DNA of 64,000 nt from positions 13,493,597 to 13,557,596 of the forward strand of contig OZ025208.1 in NCBI GenBank assembly GCA_964019055.1, written 5' to 3'. This document shows, piece by piece, positions 44,600-55,367 of the stretch. The notes under the pieces were generated by a model. The model was not told the origin of the DNA. It searched no databases and saw only the letters and a list, made by a program, of their open reading frames with translations. The stretch comes from Anthopleura xanthogrammica (Eukaryota > Cnidaria > Anthozoa > Actiniaria > Actiniidae). How positions within the stretch are numbered: the first letter of the stretch is position 1; each line of letters starts with the position of its first letter. The position numbers and the translations under genes were made by a program.

Positions 44600-44850
44600 T
44601 TTACTCAAGCTCGGAATGACTATTCATATTGTGCATCGCCGGCATTATCTTGCTTCTTACGATCACTATCTCAGGAGTCTTATATTATAGATATGGTTTG
44701 TTTGGCATTTGTATTAACACGTCAAAAACTGATAAAAGGTTTGAGAATGTAATAAGTGAGTACACAGTCGGATCACACATTTTTGAAAAATGCGATCAAA
44801 TAAACGTTGCATTATTGATTAACAAAACTCGTTCATTAATGTTAATATGT
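44600..44850 (+). pseudogene. Relic copy of gene 1's membrane exon and 3' region
   Basis: ACTATTCATATTGTGCATCG onwards translates to LFILCIAGIILLLTITISGV, closely like LFRLCIAALCLLLVITISGV of exon 21. The DNA after it (GAGTACACAGTCGGATCACA) resembles DNA at 44330 downstream of gene 1's stop. No other exons accompany it, so it is a fragment of a tandem duplication. Confidence 0.75.
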
Positions 44851-44870
44851 TATTTCTTTAATTTTGGCTA

Positions 44871-45081
44871 TAGAGCTGTTTTCTTATGAGTGGAAAACGC
44901 ACGGTACTGACTTACACTACTTACACGGTACGACATACCGTAACATTGAAATGGTTTCCTATTGTCTTCCTGTAATTCATCCAATCACGACGCGTGGTTA
45001 CGGCTACAGTAAGATACTGTACGGCTACAGTACGACTACGAATTTGCCGTACCGTTTCCCACTCATACGAAAACTGCTCTA
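44871..45081. mobile_element. Fold-back element, relative of 24425-24598
   Basis: AGAGCTGTTTTCTTATGAGT is mirrored by ACTCATACGAAAACTGCTCT; the core repeats CACGGTAC and GTACGGCTACAG. Confidence 0.75.
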
Positions 45082-45434
45082 TCTGAGTAGGTCAGATCAC
45101 TGACCTTTCTTTTCCATCTCATTCTTTTTCTTTCCCTTTCGTTTCGTTTCTTTTCAATGTCATTCATTTTCTCCCTCTTTCTTTTACTTTCACCTTTATG
45201 GTCTTTCACCCTTGCATCTACATGTAGACTTCTTTAGCTTGGGTAAAATGATTTCCCATTACAGACCAGGTATCACTCCCTTGAGAATAAGATCCTTTTT
45301 TTGAGTTGTATACAGCTATTTCAAAAAAGGTTGGTGAAGGTTTTGTTGCTTGTTTCATGTTACATGTTGCATTCCAAGCCCGAAATGCAGTATGAGTGAT
45401 GTGAATTCAAGCAGCACAAGGGAACAACAAAATA

Positions 45435-45543
45435 GAGAGAAGGGATGAAACTAAGCCAGTTTTATCGTTACATGAGCAATTTTCTAAATCCTTCTTTCAG
45501 GGGTTTTAAATTGACTACCCGATTTAGTTTCATCCCTTCTCCT
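45435..45543. mobile_element. Short inverted-repeat element
   Basis: GAGAAGGGATGAAACTAA at the left is mirrored by TTAGTTTCATCCCTTCTC at the right. Confidence 0.75.
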
Positions 45544-45820
45544 TATTTGACTGTTACTAAACGAGTGCGTTACATTATTTCGTTAATCCGCTATCCGGTT
45601 ACAGAATGATCACGGCCGTTGAGGTTTCAATTTACACCACAGGAAACACGCGACATTTGTACGCTCTTGTTCCTTGAGCTAAAGACACAGGGAACCCGCG
45701 TCAATAAATTAATAATGTCATACATATTTTAAAGCCTACGTATCGAAGCCGGGTTCCCTGTGCAATTGCGAGAAAAATTTGTGACGTAAATGGCCCCCCA
45801 TGACAATAAAACTTCATGAC

Positions 45821-45999
45821 AATAGGCCTATTCACAGTTTAAGAATCGTTATCAGTGCGCATGCGATTTTATCCCAAATTTCTCGCCTTCTTTTGTTTAA
45901 ACCTTCTTTTGTTCTTAATTAAACAAAAGAAGGTGAGAAATTCGGGATAAAATCGCATGCACACTGATAACGATTCTTAAACTGTGAATAGGCTTATTC
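45821..45999. mobile_element. Large near-perfect palindrome
   Basis: Arms of about 80 bp from AATAGGCCTATTCACAGTTT pair with the right half ending CTGTGAATAGGCTTATT. It should form a strong hairpin. Confidence 0.9.
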
Positions 46000-47349
46000 A
46001 GCCTTGCAGTGACGTCATTTCTACGTCACTATTTCAGATCAGCTGGTAACCACTCTCGTTTGAATCTGGCCAATAAAACTAGCTAGGAGAAATGTCTCAA
46101 TGGAGAGGCTTATTTTCAAGGAGTTGACATGTCAAAGACATGGAATGATAAAGACTTCTCTTTTATCTTTAGTGATCAATGATACACCCACTGCATTTTT
46201 GTAACTCGACTTGTAGCTGGAGTGCAAGCAATAATCTTTACAACAAGAAACCACAAGCAGCCCAAGGTGACTCTTTTTCTGTAGTGTATTGATGAATGTT
46301 TACGGTTATATTTTGTAACATCTAAAATTGGTACTTTTATGAAAAAAATGACTTACCTTGATAGCTTGTTAAATGTTTTGATGTCTGGTCGATTTTGAAG
46401 CCATTTGGGAGCGTTTTTACGGAGTCATCGTCATTTTGGTTCCCCTACTAAAGGAAAACCAAGGGCTGCACACTCACGGCGACACCAAACTCTACTCGGA
46501 GCTCAACAAATCCAAGACAAATTAAGCTACGGCCATAATTTCACGACAGAATCAAAGCACACATGCCAATGCTTCTCTCCAGTACGCTCAAAGCAGCATT
46601 CTTTCTAAAACGTGAATGCTAGAATATATTTTCTTCCATAATAAATTCACTTCTGACTCTGTAGTTTGGCTTGTGATGGTCGCCATAATGGGTCCTACGC
46701 TCGAATTTTGACTTCGTGCGCTTTAAGAACAATAGGTGCATCAAAGATTGTACGAAATTTGAGCATCTTTAGAATTTGAACAAAAGATACTCGTATTTCA
46801 TTGTTGTGATTAACAATGAGTCGGGCCATACCAATGCACAACACTTACGTATGCTGATATTATTACTTGACTACAACTATTGCTCGACTGGCTGCCTGTG
46901 CAAGAAACAAAGGATTTTGAAAGATTTAGTGCTATTTAGCAGAACGTTTTTCACGGGTGACTGCACGTTATTTGCAACACCATGTTTTAGAGCGGTTCTC
47001 ACAAAACTTTAGCAAATTACTCTTTACTTCACTCTGATTCTTTTGTTTTCTATTGTATTTTTTTGACTATTACACTTTAATAAGCACAATTTGTTTCACG
47101 GGTTAATGTGAACAACTCTTTTAATTACATGCAAATGTTATAGAACTTTCAACCTAATGCTCGTAAACGTCCCATTGGAATTTGTATTCTGTACTCTGAT
47201 TGGGCATTTGAGACACTGTAAATAGGTTAGTCAAATATGCATTTGAATTCATTAGCCGACCAAGTAAAACTGACTGGGCTCCACGCTGCTGAGGATAGAG
47301 CGATTCTCAATTGGTTTTAACTTTAGAAGCTGGACAAGACGGATGATCC
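46000..47349. other. Intergenic stretch upstream of gene 2
   Basis: No gene is recognised. The ORF at about 46405-46608 has low complexity and no domain. This stretch must hold the promoter of gene 2, but I see no convincing TATA box. Confidence 0.5.
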
Positions 47350-50300
47350 ATGATGACAAACATAGTTTTTCAGTTACTCTGTGCAATAATGATCTGTAGA
47401 GGAGTTAAATGTGCTATGAATGGAAACGGAAACGGAAACGGAAATGGGCAACCTCATCCTGGTAAGTACTATGCCAAAAAATTATCCCAGGAATAGAAAA
47501 CTTTAAATTTTATCGACCGTAAACCCTGAAGAAAATTTTGGGCAGCTGAGTAAAGTCAGAGCACCGCTAATTCGCAGATTGAATCAGGAATTTAAGTTTT
47601 GTGGAGGGAGGAAGTTAAAACAAGAAAACATGACGCTTCGGATATTATTTCTAAACCATTCCACTGCAATCCGGCTTTTCGGCCAGTCACTTGCGCGCAC
47701 AGTTTGAGTAATGAAGATAAATTCTAAGTCAGTGACTGGAGCAGAATTTAACGGGGTCTATATATCAGCAGGAAGGCTAGCAAGCTTAACATCAAAACAA
47801 CATTATATTGTATAGTTTAAACCTTAAAGGTTTATTCCCAGAATGTTATGACGCGGCTCACGTCATTGGCAGTGTGTAAATCAATGTGATATCGATGTAA
47901 ATTAATGTAGGAGCAGAATTTGAAAGCTAGGGTTTGAGGTACTGTAGATATCAGGAGACGAATTAGGACTAATTTGCTCTGAACTCCAGGAGCTAATATT
48001 AATGGAACGTCTTGAAGAATCCGTTTCTTCGATTAGAATTAATCTCATATCAAATTCACTGATACCAATGTGTTTAAGAGGCACTACTTAACTATGACAC
48101 ATCTGACAATATTCTCAGAGCCTCCCTATTTGTCGAGTGTCGAGTGTCAATGAAAATTAATTTTTCAGTTTTTTGTTAAGCGAAACTGAAAAAAAATAGC
48201 CGTAAAAAAAGGCAAAATTTTGACCGTTAGCAGTAAAAACTAGCCCTCTTGCAGTCAGTCAGTCAGTCAGTCAGTCAGTCAGTCAGTCAGTCAGTCAGTC
48301 AGTCAGTCAGTCAGTCAGTCAGTCAGTCAGTCAGTCAGTCAGTCAGTCAGTCAGTCAGTCAGTCAGTCAGTCAGTCAGTCAGTCAGTCAGTCAGTCAGTC
48401 AGTCAGTCAGTCAGTCAGTCAGTCAGTCAGTCAGTCAGTCAGTCAGTCAGTCAGTCAGTCAGTCAGTCAGTCAGTCAGTCAGTCAGTCAGTCAGTCAGTC
48501 AGTCAGTCAGTCAGTCAGTCAGTCAGTCAGTCAGTCAGTCAGTCAGTCAGTCAGTCAGTCAGTCAGTCAGTCAGTCAGTCAGTCAGTCAGTCAGTCAGTC
48601 AGTCAGTCAGTCAGTCAGTCAGTCAGTCAGTCAGTCAGTCAGTCAGTCAGTCAGTCAGTCAGTCAGTCAGTCAGTCAGTCAGTCAGTCAGTCAGTCAGTC
48701 AGTCAGTCAGTCAGTCAGTCAGTCAGTCAGTCAGTCAGTCAGTCAGTCAGTCAGTCAGTCAGTCAGTCAGTCAGTCAGTCAGTCAGTCAGTCAGTCAGTC
48801 AGTCAGTCAGTCAGTCAGTCAGTCAGTCAGTCAGTCAGTCAGTCAGTCAGTCAGTCAGTCAGTCAGTCAGTCAGTCAGTCAGTCCTTCCGTTCTTCCGTT
48901 CTTCCATCCATCCGTTTATCCAATCCATCTATCTATGTTTTATATTTATCTATTCGTTTGATATGATTCGCTTCCTTTTGTTATGGTTTCAGTACAAATT
49001 GGTTTCGTGAACACATCTTTGTCAGTTTCTGAAGGAGCTGGTCAGGTAAAGGTGTGCGTGGTCAAACGAGGTATCTCTTTTTCAAAAAACAATGTTTCGT
49101 AAGTAGCAATTCTCAACTCCCATAATAAAATAGTCTTGCGATATTTCTTCCTCCTACTCATCATTCATGAGTTTATAATGCCTTCAAATTTATCGATGCC
49201 CTTCAAAAACCTCTAGGCTGACCACTGCACGGCTAACTCGATCACAGATCAAATTTGAATTTTAGCGTGTTTTTTTTTTTTGGAGGGAGGAAAATCGGAT
49301 AACCCCGGAGGAAAACCCTAAAATCAAGTGATATACCTAACTAACTCTACTTGTGATGCCAAGTTCAGGAATCGAACCCAAGACCTAAGAGATGAGAGGC
49401 AAGTGTACTTCTCTGCCAATCTTGATTCTTAAAAAAAAAAAAAAAATATTGAATCATCCCAATGATCATCATGAATTTCTTCATCATCTTCTTCTTTTTA
49501 TTTTTCTCTTATTAGCTTGTTTTTCTTTCCTATTAGGTATTTCTTGTTCCCTAGTTGTATTTTTGTCTATAGTTTTTAGTCTTCTTTGCTGTTCTTTTCA
49601 CAGATTAAGCACAATGGACAATACAGCAAAAGCACGACAGGATTACAGCCCCTTGTATAATAAGAGAATCTCTTTCTCTGCTTTTGAGTTGAAAACAACA
49701 ACATGCTTCCTTCAAAACATAACCGATAACAACATTACTGAGTATAACAAAACATTCTATATCAACATGACAACAACTGATCCTTTTGTCATACTGGAAG
49801 ACGATCGGCACGATTTGACAATCACTATCTTAAATGATGATAAAGGTAAAAACCTTAGCTTTTTTTTAAATATATAATATGTTTTAAGGTGGCTTTATAG
49901 AACTTTATGGCGCGCGGGGTGTGACGTTGAGCGCTACCGCAAATTGAAGAATTCTTATTTTGATGACGTCAAAAGAGGTGGATCTAAAGGCCCGTTTACA
50001 CTAGCAACTTTGTCGCGCGACTTGAGCGGCGATTTTATGGCGATTTCACGGCGATGATCGCAGCTATGTCGCCGCCAATTCAAACATGATCGAAATTTAG
50101 TGCAACTCGCTGCGATTTGGGTCGCGATAAAATCGCCATTGAAATCGCCGCTCAAGTTGCGCGATAAATTTGCTAGTGTAAACGGGCCTTAATATAAACT
50201 TACATCTGAAAATACCAAAAGTAAATTGATATTATTAATTTAAGTTTGGAATTAAAGAATCATTGGAAATTTATTCTCAGTTACCGTACAGTTCGAGAAA

Positions 50301-51820
50301 GGAGAAGTGGTCGTCAAGGAAGACACAGAGGAAGGGAAGATCGACCTTGTTTGTAGTATTACTGATGGCGTTGCTTTGATACCTATCCACCTTGAGTACG
50401 TATCCCATATATTATAAAAGAACCATTATTTTCGTGCCTCAGTAGTACATAGCTCATTAAAAGCAGTTGTCTTTCCAAAAGTCGCTATGACTTAGTCTGT
50501 CTATGTTGTAGACACACTGTTGTACATTTGTTATGATCAGCAGTTGTTTTTCCTTAAACTTGTTACAGAAGAGCTGCACTAAGTCTGTGTATGTTGCTGA
50601 TGCTTATATTTGTGTTGTAGACACACTGTTGTACATTTGTTATTATCAGCAGTTGTTTTTCCTTAAACTTGTTACAGAAGAGCTACACTAAGTCTGTGTA
50701 TGTTGCTGATGCTTATATTTGTGTTGTAGACACACTGTTGTACATTTGTTATTATCAGCAGTTGTTTTTCCTTAAACTTGTTACAGAAAAGCTGCACTAA
50801 GTCTGTGTATGAAGCTGATGCCTTTACTTGTGTTGTAGACTCAGCTATGCATTGCTCAATTTTATCAGTTGTCTTTCCTTACACCTGCATGTTAGAGAAG
50901 ATCTGTAGTTTGCGTATGTTGCTGATCCTCTGCTAATTAAAATCTATTTATCTACAGTTTTGAGGAGAATTCCGATGAAACGTTAGTCACCGCAGACTCG
51001 GGATCTGACTTCACCATGAGGAAGAACAAGAAAGTTTTCTTCCTACCGGGTGAGAAACGTCTGAATGTAACTGTTGACATCAAACGAGATGGAGAGATGG
51101 AAAGCGATGAGGTGTTTTCGGTGAAAATTAAAGGTCTTGATGAAAGGCTTGCAGTGGCTGGTGAGATAAGTACGACATATGTCAAGATCACGGATATTTC
51201 AGACTTTGGTAAGATATATTTTTGTGATGTTCAGCGAGCTGTTCAAGAACACTAATTATCACATACACTAATTATCCATTGCACATTGTCTAATGATTTG
51301 TCTGTCTCATGTTGGATGCGTTTCAGTAAGCTAAGTTAAGTCATAGAAATGTTTACCTTTTAGCAACAGGAGTAACACAAAAACAGAAAATGGATCAAGA
51401 AGGTTAGTGAATCAATATTAATGCGATGGATTGTTGATCGATAGCCAACTTCCGAGATATGTTGACTGAGATCGTTTTTCAACTCCTTGATAAACCAATA
51501 ATCTGGGTCGGCTTTAAAGACTCAAATAAGTTAAGAGAAGCTTGGAACTATTTTTTTAATAACTGCAAATGCTTGGAAATTCAGGTCCTCTCGGAGACGG
51601 ATGTAAAAGGGCCGCTCTTATTACGATCCGTCGGTTTGAACTTTGTCCGTTTATTTTCTTCCTTCATTTTCTTCCTTCATTTTCAGATGAAAGAGATGGA
51701 TATTTACTTCTTTATCTGCTCATCGTTGTGGTTGCTGCGAGCTTCATAACCGTACTCTTGGGCATCACATTCTTGTACTATTTATTCGAAAATGCCAAAT
51801 CGAGGAATCAAAAGAAATGA
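47350..51820 (+). CDS. Short membrane protein with two Calx-beta domains (gene 2)
   Basis: Exons: 47350-47461, 48993-49098, 49604-49845, 50281-50395, 50958-51208, 51364-51402, 51687-51820, coding for 332 residues. The start is fixed by an in-frame TGA just before ATGATG. Exon 1 gives a signal peptide (MMTNIVFQLLCAIMICRGVK) and NGNGNGNGNG from a GGAAAC repeat. Two Calx-beta domains follow: exons 2-3 (VQIGFVNTSLSVSEGAGQVK at the start, ending TILNDDKG) and exons 4-5 (VTVQFEKGEVVVKEDTEEGK). Exon 6 is a 13-residue linker and exon 7 a membrane helix (YLLLYLLIVVVAASFITVLL) with a tail ending RNQKK. Exons 4-7 are 115, 251, 39 and 134 bp against 115, 248, 39 and 155 bp in gene 1, so this gene is a 5'-shortened paralog of it. 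It may act as a short competitor or partner; that is inference. Confidence 0.9.
47515..47630 (-). mobile_element. SINE-like tail fragment
   Basis: CCCTGAAGAAAATTTTGGGC and GTGGAGGGAGGAAG match the tail region of the elements at 6538 and 49190. It lies in intron 1 of gene 2. Confidence 0.55.
48253..48884. repeat. Perfect tetranucleotide array (CAGT)n, about 158 copies
   Basis: A 632-bp uninterrupted CAGT array lies in intron 1 of gene 2, ending about 110 bases before exon 2. It is open in several frames and gives a false 253-residue Ser-Gln-Ser-Val ORF. Confidence 0.98.
49190..49432 (-). mobile_element. tRNA-derived SINE-like element, nearly complete
   Basis: The order tail block, GTTTTTTTTTTTTGGAGGGA, then GGAATCGAACCCAAGACCTA is the complement of the copy at 2612. 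It lies in intron 2 of gene 2, between the two halves of a Calx-beta domain. Confidence 0.65.
49987..50190. mobile_element. Inverted-repeat element with AAGGCCCGTTTACACTAGCA ends
   Basis: Both ends match as inverted copies, and the interior GCGCGACTTGAGCGGCGATT is also mirrored. It lies in intron 3 of gene 2. Confidence 0.9.
50461..50930. repeat. 109-bp tandem repeat, about 3.5 copies
   Basis: GTTGTAGACACACTGTTGTA recurs at about 50505, 50614 and 50723, with a decayed copy near 50835. The array lies in intron 4 of gene 2. Confidence 0.9.
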
Positions 51821-52036
51821 AATGCGTTTGTTTCAGTTAGAATCAGAATATTCAATGCTACGCGCCTAAATCGCAGGAACAATTTCACCAGCATCCACAC
51901 TGAATGTTGCTTGAAAATATCAAAGAAAATATTCTTTAATATATTTCAGAAACCGCACTGATATGTAAGATGTAATGATAAGATAGAGTGTTTAAAACCT
52001 CTAATCGTTTAGTGCCTACGTACACTGTCGTCAAGA

Positions 52037-52171
52037 ATAGACCCCTTGCAGCATGTCGTAATGCAGCTCAATTTGGAGGGCAAAACAAAATAATTTTAAT
52101 CTCCTGAGAATTGGAACCTATTGTTTTCCCTCCAAATTGAGTTGCATTCCGACGTGCTGCAAGGGTTCTAA
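52037..52171. mobile_element. Fold-back element, AGCTCAATTTGGAGGACAAA family, copy e, in the 3' UTR
   Basis: ATAGACCCCTTGCAGCATGT and the inverted arm ending GTGCTGCAAGGGTTCTA bound it. It lies between the stop codon and the poly(A) signal of gene 2, so it is probably transcribed as a hairpin. Confidence 0.85.
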
Positions 52172-52254
52172 TAGCCTGACATTATGGTTAATCATTGTAT
52201 GATTTTTGTGTGTGTGAAAAGCAACCAGAGTGTAATTGGATTCCCATAGATAGG

Positions 52255-52260
52255 AATAAA
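52255..52260 (+). terminator. Poly(A) signal of gene 2
   Basis: AATAAA stands about 435 bases after the TGA stop. Confidence 0.5.
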
Positions 52261-52819
52261 ATTTGCTATGAATTAAGTTTCAAGTGATTCATTTTAAAGA
52301 ATCTCAATAGACCTTCTTCGTGGTGCAATTTTTATTTCATTTCAGTCCATGTGTCTTTCCCTATAGCATCATTTCTTTCTTTAACGGTAACACATGAGAA
52401 GACACATGAATATGGATACAACTCAAACAAAGAATCTTATGACACGTATGACACGTGGTCTGAAATAGCCAAAGGATTAGAGAAATAGCCGAAATATTGC
52501 GAAAGAAAGAAATGAAAAAGAAAGAAAGAAAGAAGGAAAGAAAGAAAGACAAAATGGGAAATGGTTTCTCAAGCAATCTATCACCTTTGCGCTATATATA
52601 GAGCTACTTGTATCTTTTATTTCTTTTATTATTATTTGATATGAGTCAATCCAGAGAGAAATGACTTCCTATTTTAGGCTTATTAAACTGAAAAAGGCTT
52701 TTAAAAACCTGCAAAGTGGAATTTCCTTCTTGTTATTGGCATGCAAAAATCCAATGACAAATCAGTTTGAGTGTAAAATGTTTGATGAAATCATTATATA
52801 CTAATGCTATTGTGCAAAA

Positions 52820-53467
52820 AAAAATGTTTTCAATACCAATTAGAAGGTAATTACTGAAGTTATCGAAAATTATTTTCCATCTTTACGTCATGTATTGAAA
52901 TTAAATTAAGTAAATCAATTAAGTAAAATCAAAAACTCTAGCGCGCGCTTTGACAAGAAGCGCGCAACGCCATGGAGCGCCACAAATTCCTAAAGTACGT
53001 TCGAATTCGAGGTGAGAAACTTTATTCTTATTACCGTTGAGTTTAAATCATGTGATGTTAAGTTTGAATATATTTTGTGCCTGTAAACATTGAAGACGCT
53101 TTCTTAAATCTTAACTTTTTGGCTGTCCCGAGTTGGGCAGTGTTTTGACGCAGAGGATAGCGGCAAGTTTGGTTAAAATTTTTACATGTGACATTTGAGC
53201 TGCAGCTACTTTGCAGTTATTTTTCAAGCTTGCGGATAACAAAAGCTTTTTAACGCAGCAAATGTTGAGAAATGCAACACAATTACTTGCTGGATTAGGA
53301 CTTTTACAGATATCGTTTAGGCTGCGCGCGCGTTCAACATGCAGTAATGCTTTGGAAAAAAATTATCAAAAGAAATTACGATCTATCTTAACTTGATACA
53401 TTTTGCAATGGTAAATAGACGAATACAGATCATTTCTGAGATGAATCGACAAAGCAATTTTTACATG
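52820..53467 (+). repeat. Direct repeat, left copy (of the upstream region of gene 3)
   Basis: It is similar to 54045-54519. Shared landmarks are AATTAGAAGGTAATTACTGA, GCCATGGAGCGCCAC, ATTCGAGGTGAGAAACTTT and GCTGCGCGCGCGTT. Both copies hold a short ORF starting ATGGAGCGCCAC that runs into GAG followed by GTGAGAAA, a possible splice donor. Confidence 0.75.
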
Positions 53468-53688
53468 TTTGGCTGTAAAAATGTTCGATTTGACTGTAAA
53501 AATTGAAGCTCAGTTTCTTGGTGTTGCAGGAAGTATTGTATTCAAGGTTAGGGCTCTTTTTTATTGCAGGGTATTGTTTCGTTCTAAGTTCTTTGTTCTT
53601 GACTATTGTTTTATTGTGCTTGCAAGTGTCCTGCAACAGCAAGCCGGAATAAGCCAAATTTTGCTTGAATCACATATTGATGAAATAC

Positions 53689-54030
53689 ACCAGTTTCGCA
53701 TTCGATGCAAACCGCTGTTTTTGAAGACCACGGACTCATTTGCACAGGCTTAGCCTCGTTTATAAGTCAGCTATTCAACGACGTTATTACAAGTCCGTGA
53801 GATTTCAAAACATTGGTATTGTTCATCTTACACATTCTTTACATTACGGTTGACTTTTGCAAATCATTAGCAACAGCCAACTGTAATGTAAAGAATGTGC
53901 AAGTTGAATAATACCAATCCCACGGACTTTTAATGGTGTATTTGAATAGATGACTTATAAACGAGGCTAAGCCTGTGCAAACGAGTCTGTGTTCTTCAAA
54001 AACAGCGGTTTCCACCGAATGTGAAACTGG
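53689..54030. mobile_element. Large inverted repeat (fold-back element)
   Basis: CCAGTTTCGCATTCG at the left pairs with CGAATGTGAAACTGG at the right. Arms of more than 80 bp hold AGGCTTAGCCTCGTTTATAA, and further pairing occurs inside (TTACACATTCTTTACATTAC). It sits between the two direct repeats. Confidence 0.9.
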
Positions 54031-54044
54031 AGTATTGTGCTTAA

Positions 54045-54519
54045 AAAATTTTTCCGATAACAATTAGAAATTAATTACTGAAATTATTGTGTAATTATCT
54101 TTCATCATACGTCATACATTGAAATTAAATCAATTAAGTATAATTAATAAATCCAGAGCGCGATTTGGTAAAAGCGCGCTACCGCCATGGAGCGCCACGA
54201 TAAATGTATTCAAATTCGAGGTGAGAAACTTTCATTACCATTGAGTTTGAATCATATGATGAGAAGTTTAGCTACAATATTTAGCTGTAAGCATTGAAGC
54301 TGTATTCTTAAATTTTGAAAAATACAGCACGTTTACTTGTTGGATTGCAACTTTTTACAGTTCTCTTTTGGGCTGCGCGCGCGTTGAACATGCAGTTGTG
54401 CTTTGGAAAAAAGCATTTTAACAGCAGAAATTACGACTTCTTTTACCTGACACGTTTTACAAAGGTAGATTGCAGAGTGCAGTTTTTCTAAGCTAATTAG
54501 GCAAAGGAATTTTTTCATG
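54045..54519 (+). repeat. Direct repeat, right copy, next to gene 3
   Basis: This is the partner of 52820-53467, ending about 100 bases before the ATG of gene 3. It carries CGCCATGGAGCGCCACGATA and ATTCGAGGTGAGAAACTTT, so an untested alternative first exon is possible. Confidence 0.7.
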
Positions 54520-54625
54520 CAATAAACAGGGCGAAAAAGATAAGTACATTTTACGAAATTATATTTACGTTCGCTTAAGCTAATTATATTTCTTTTTGAA
54601 TTTGTTTTCATGACAATTTAGAGTG

Positions 54626-55311
54626 ATGGCAAATCGAAAGCGGAAAACTATCACCAATGTTCATCTATTTATTCTCGTGCTCATTTGCGTTGGTTTTGCC
54701 AGTGGAGAAGATTTACAACAACGTTATCGTAAGTACATCATTCTGAACAAGTCAAGAGAACACGGGGCTAAGCCTCGAGGTTTTTAAAATATATTTTCAA
54801 TAATTAAAAAATGTTATTTTTCGTGCACGTGCACGTTTTAACGAGTTTTATTGTAAGCTATTTTGTGTCTAAGTGAATAAATATAACTTACTTACTTACT
54901 TACTTACTTATTTCACCTGCCATCTTCAGTACAAAGCCTACTGCTTTTCAAATCATCATTATCATCACTATCATATGTCATCATACCACCACCATCATCA
55001 TCATCATTATCATCTTTATCATCCTCATTATTATTATTATTATTATTATTATATTATTATTGTACGTGGGTCACGAGTTCCTTTTTATAAGAACAATGAC
55101 TTTTTATTTGATTTTAAACTTAATGTAAATACAACAGAAATCAATTGATTTATTTTTAAATATTTTTCTTCTTAATAATTTTTTACATATTTTATAATTT
55201 TTTGTTTTTTAGATCCTTTAATATCGCTCGTTTTAACATTATAATTAATTATTGCTATTATTGTCTTCTTTATTATTGTTATTATAATTATTGTGAAATA
55301 AAGTTATTATC

Positions 55312-55367
<56 letters not shown>

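Noticed and set aside
46405..46608. 67-residue plus-strand ORF
   Set aside because: It has no domain, paralog or splice partner; its basic, low-information sequence is likely chance or repeat-derived.
48249..49010. 253-residue SQSV repeat ORF, the longest single ORF in the window
   Set aside because: It is a (CAGT)n microsatellite inside an intron of gene 2; its end overlaps exon 2 in the wrong frame.
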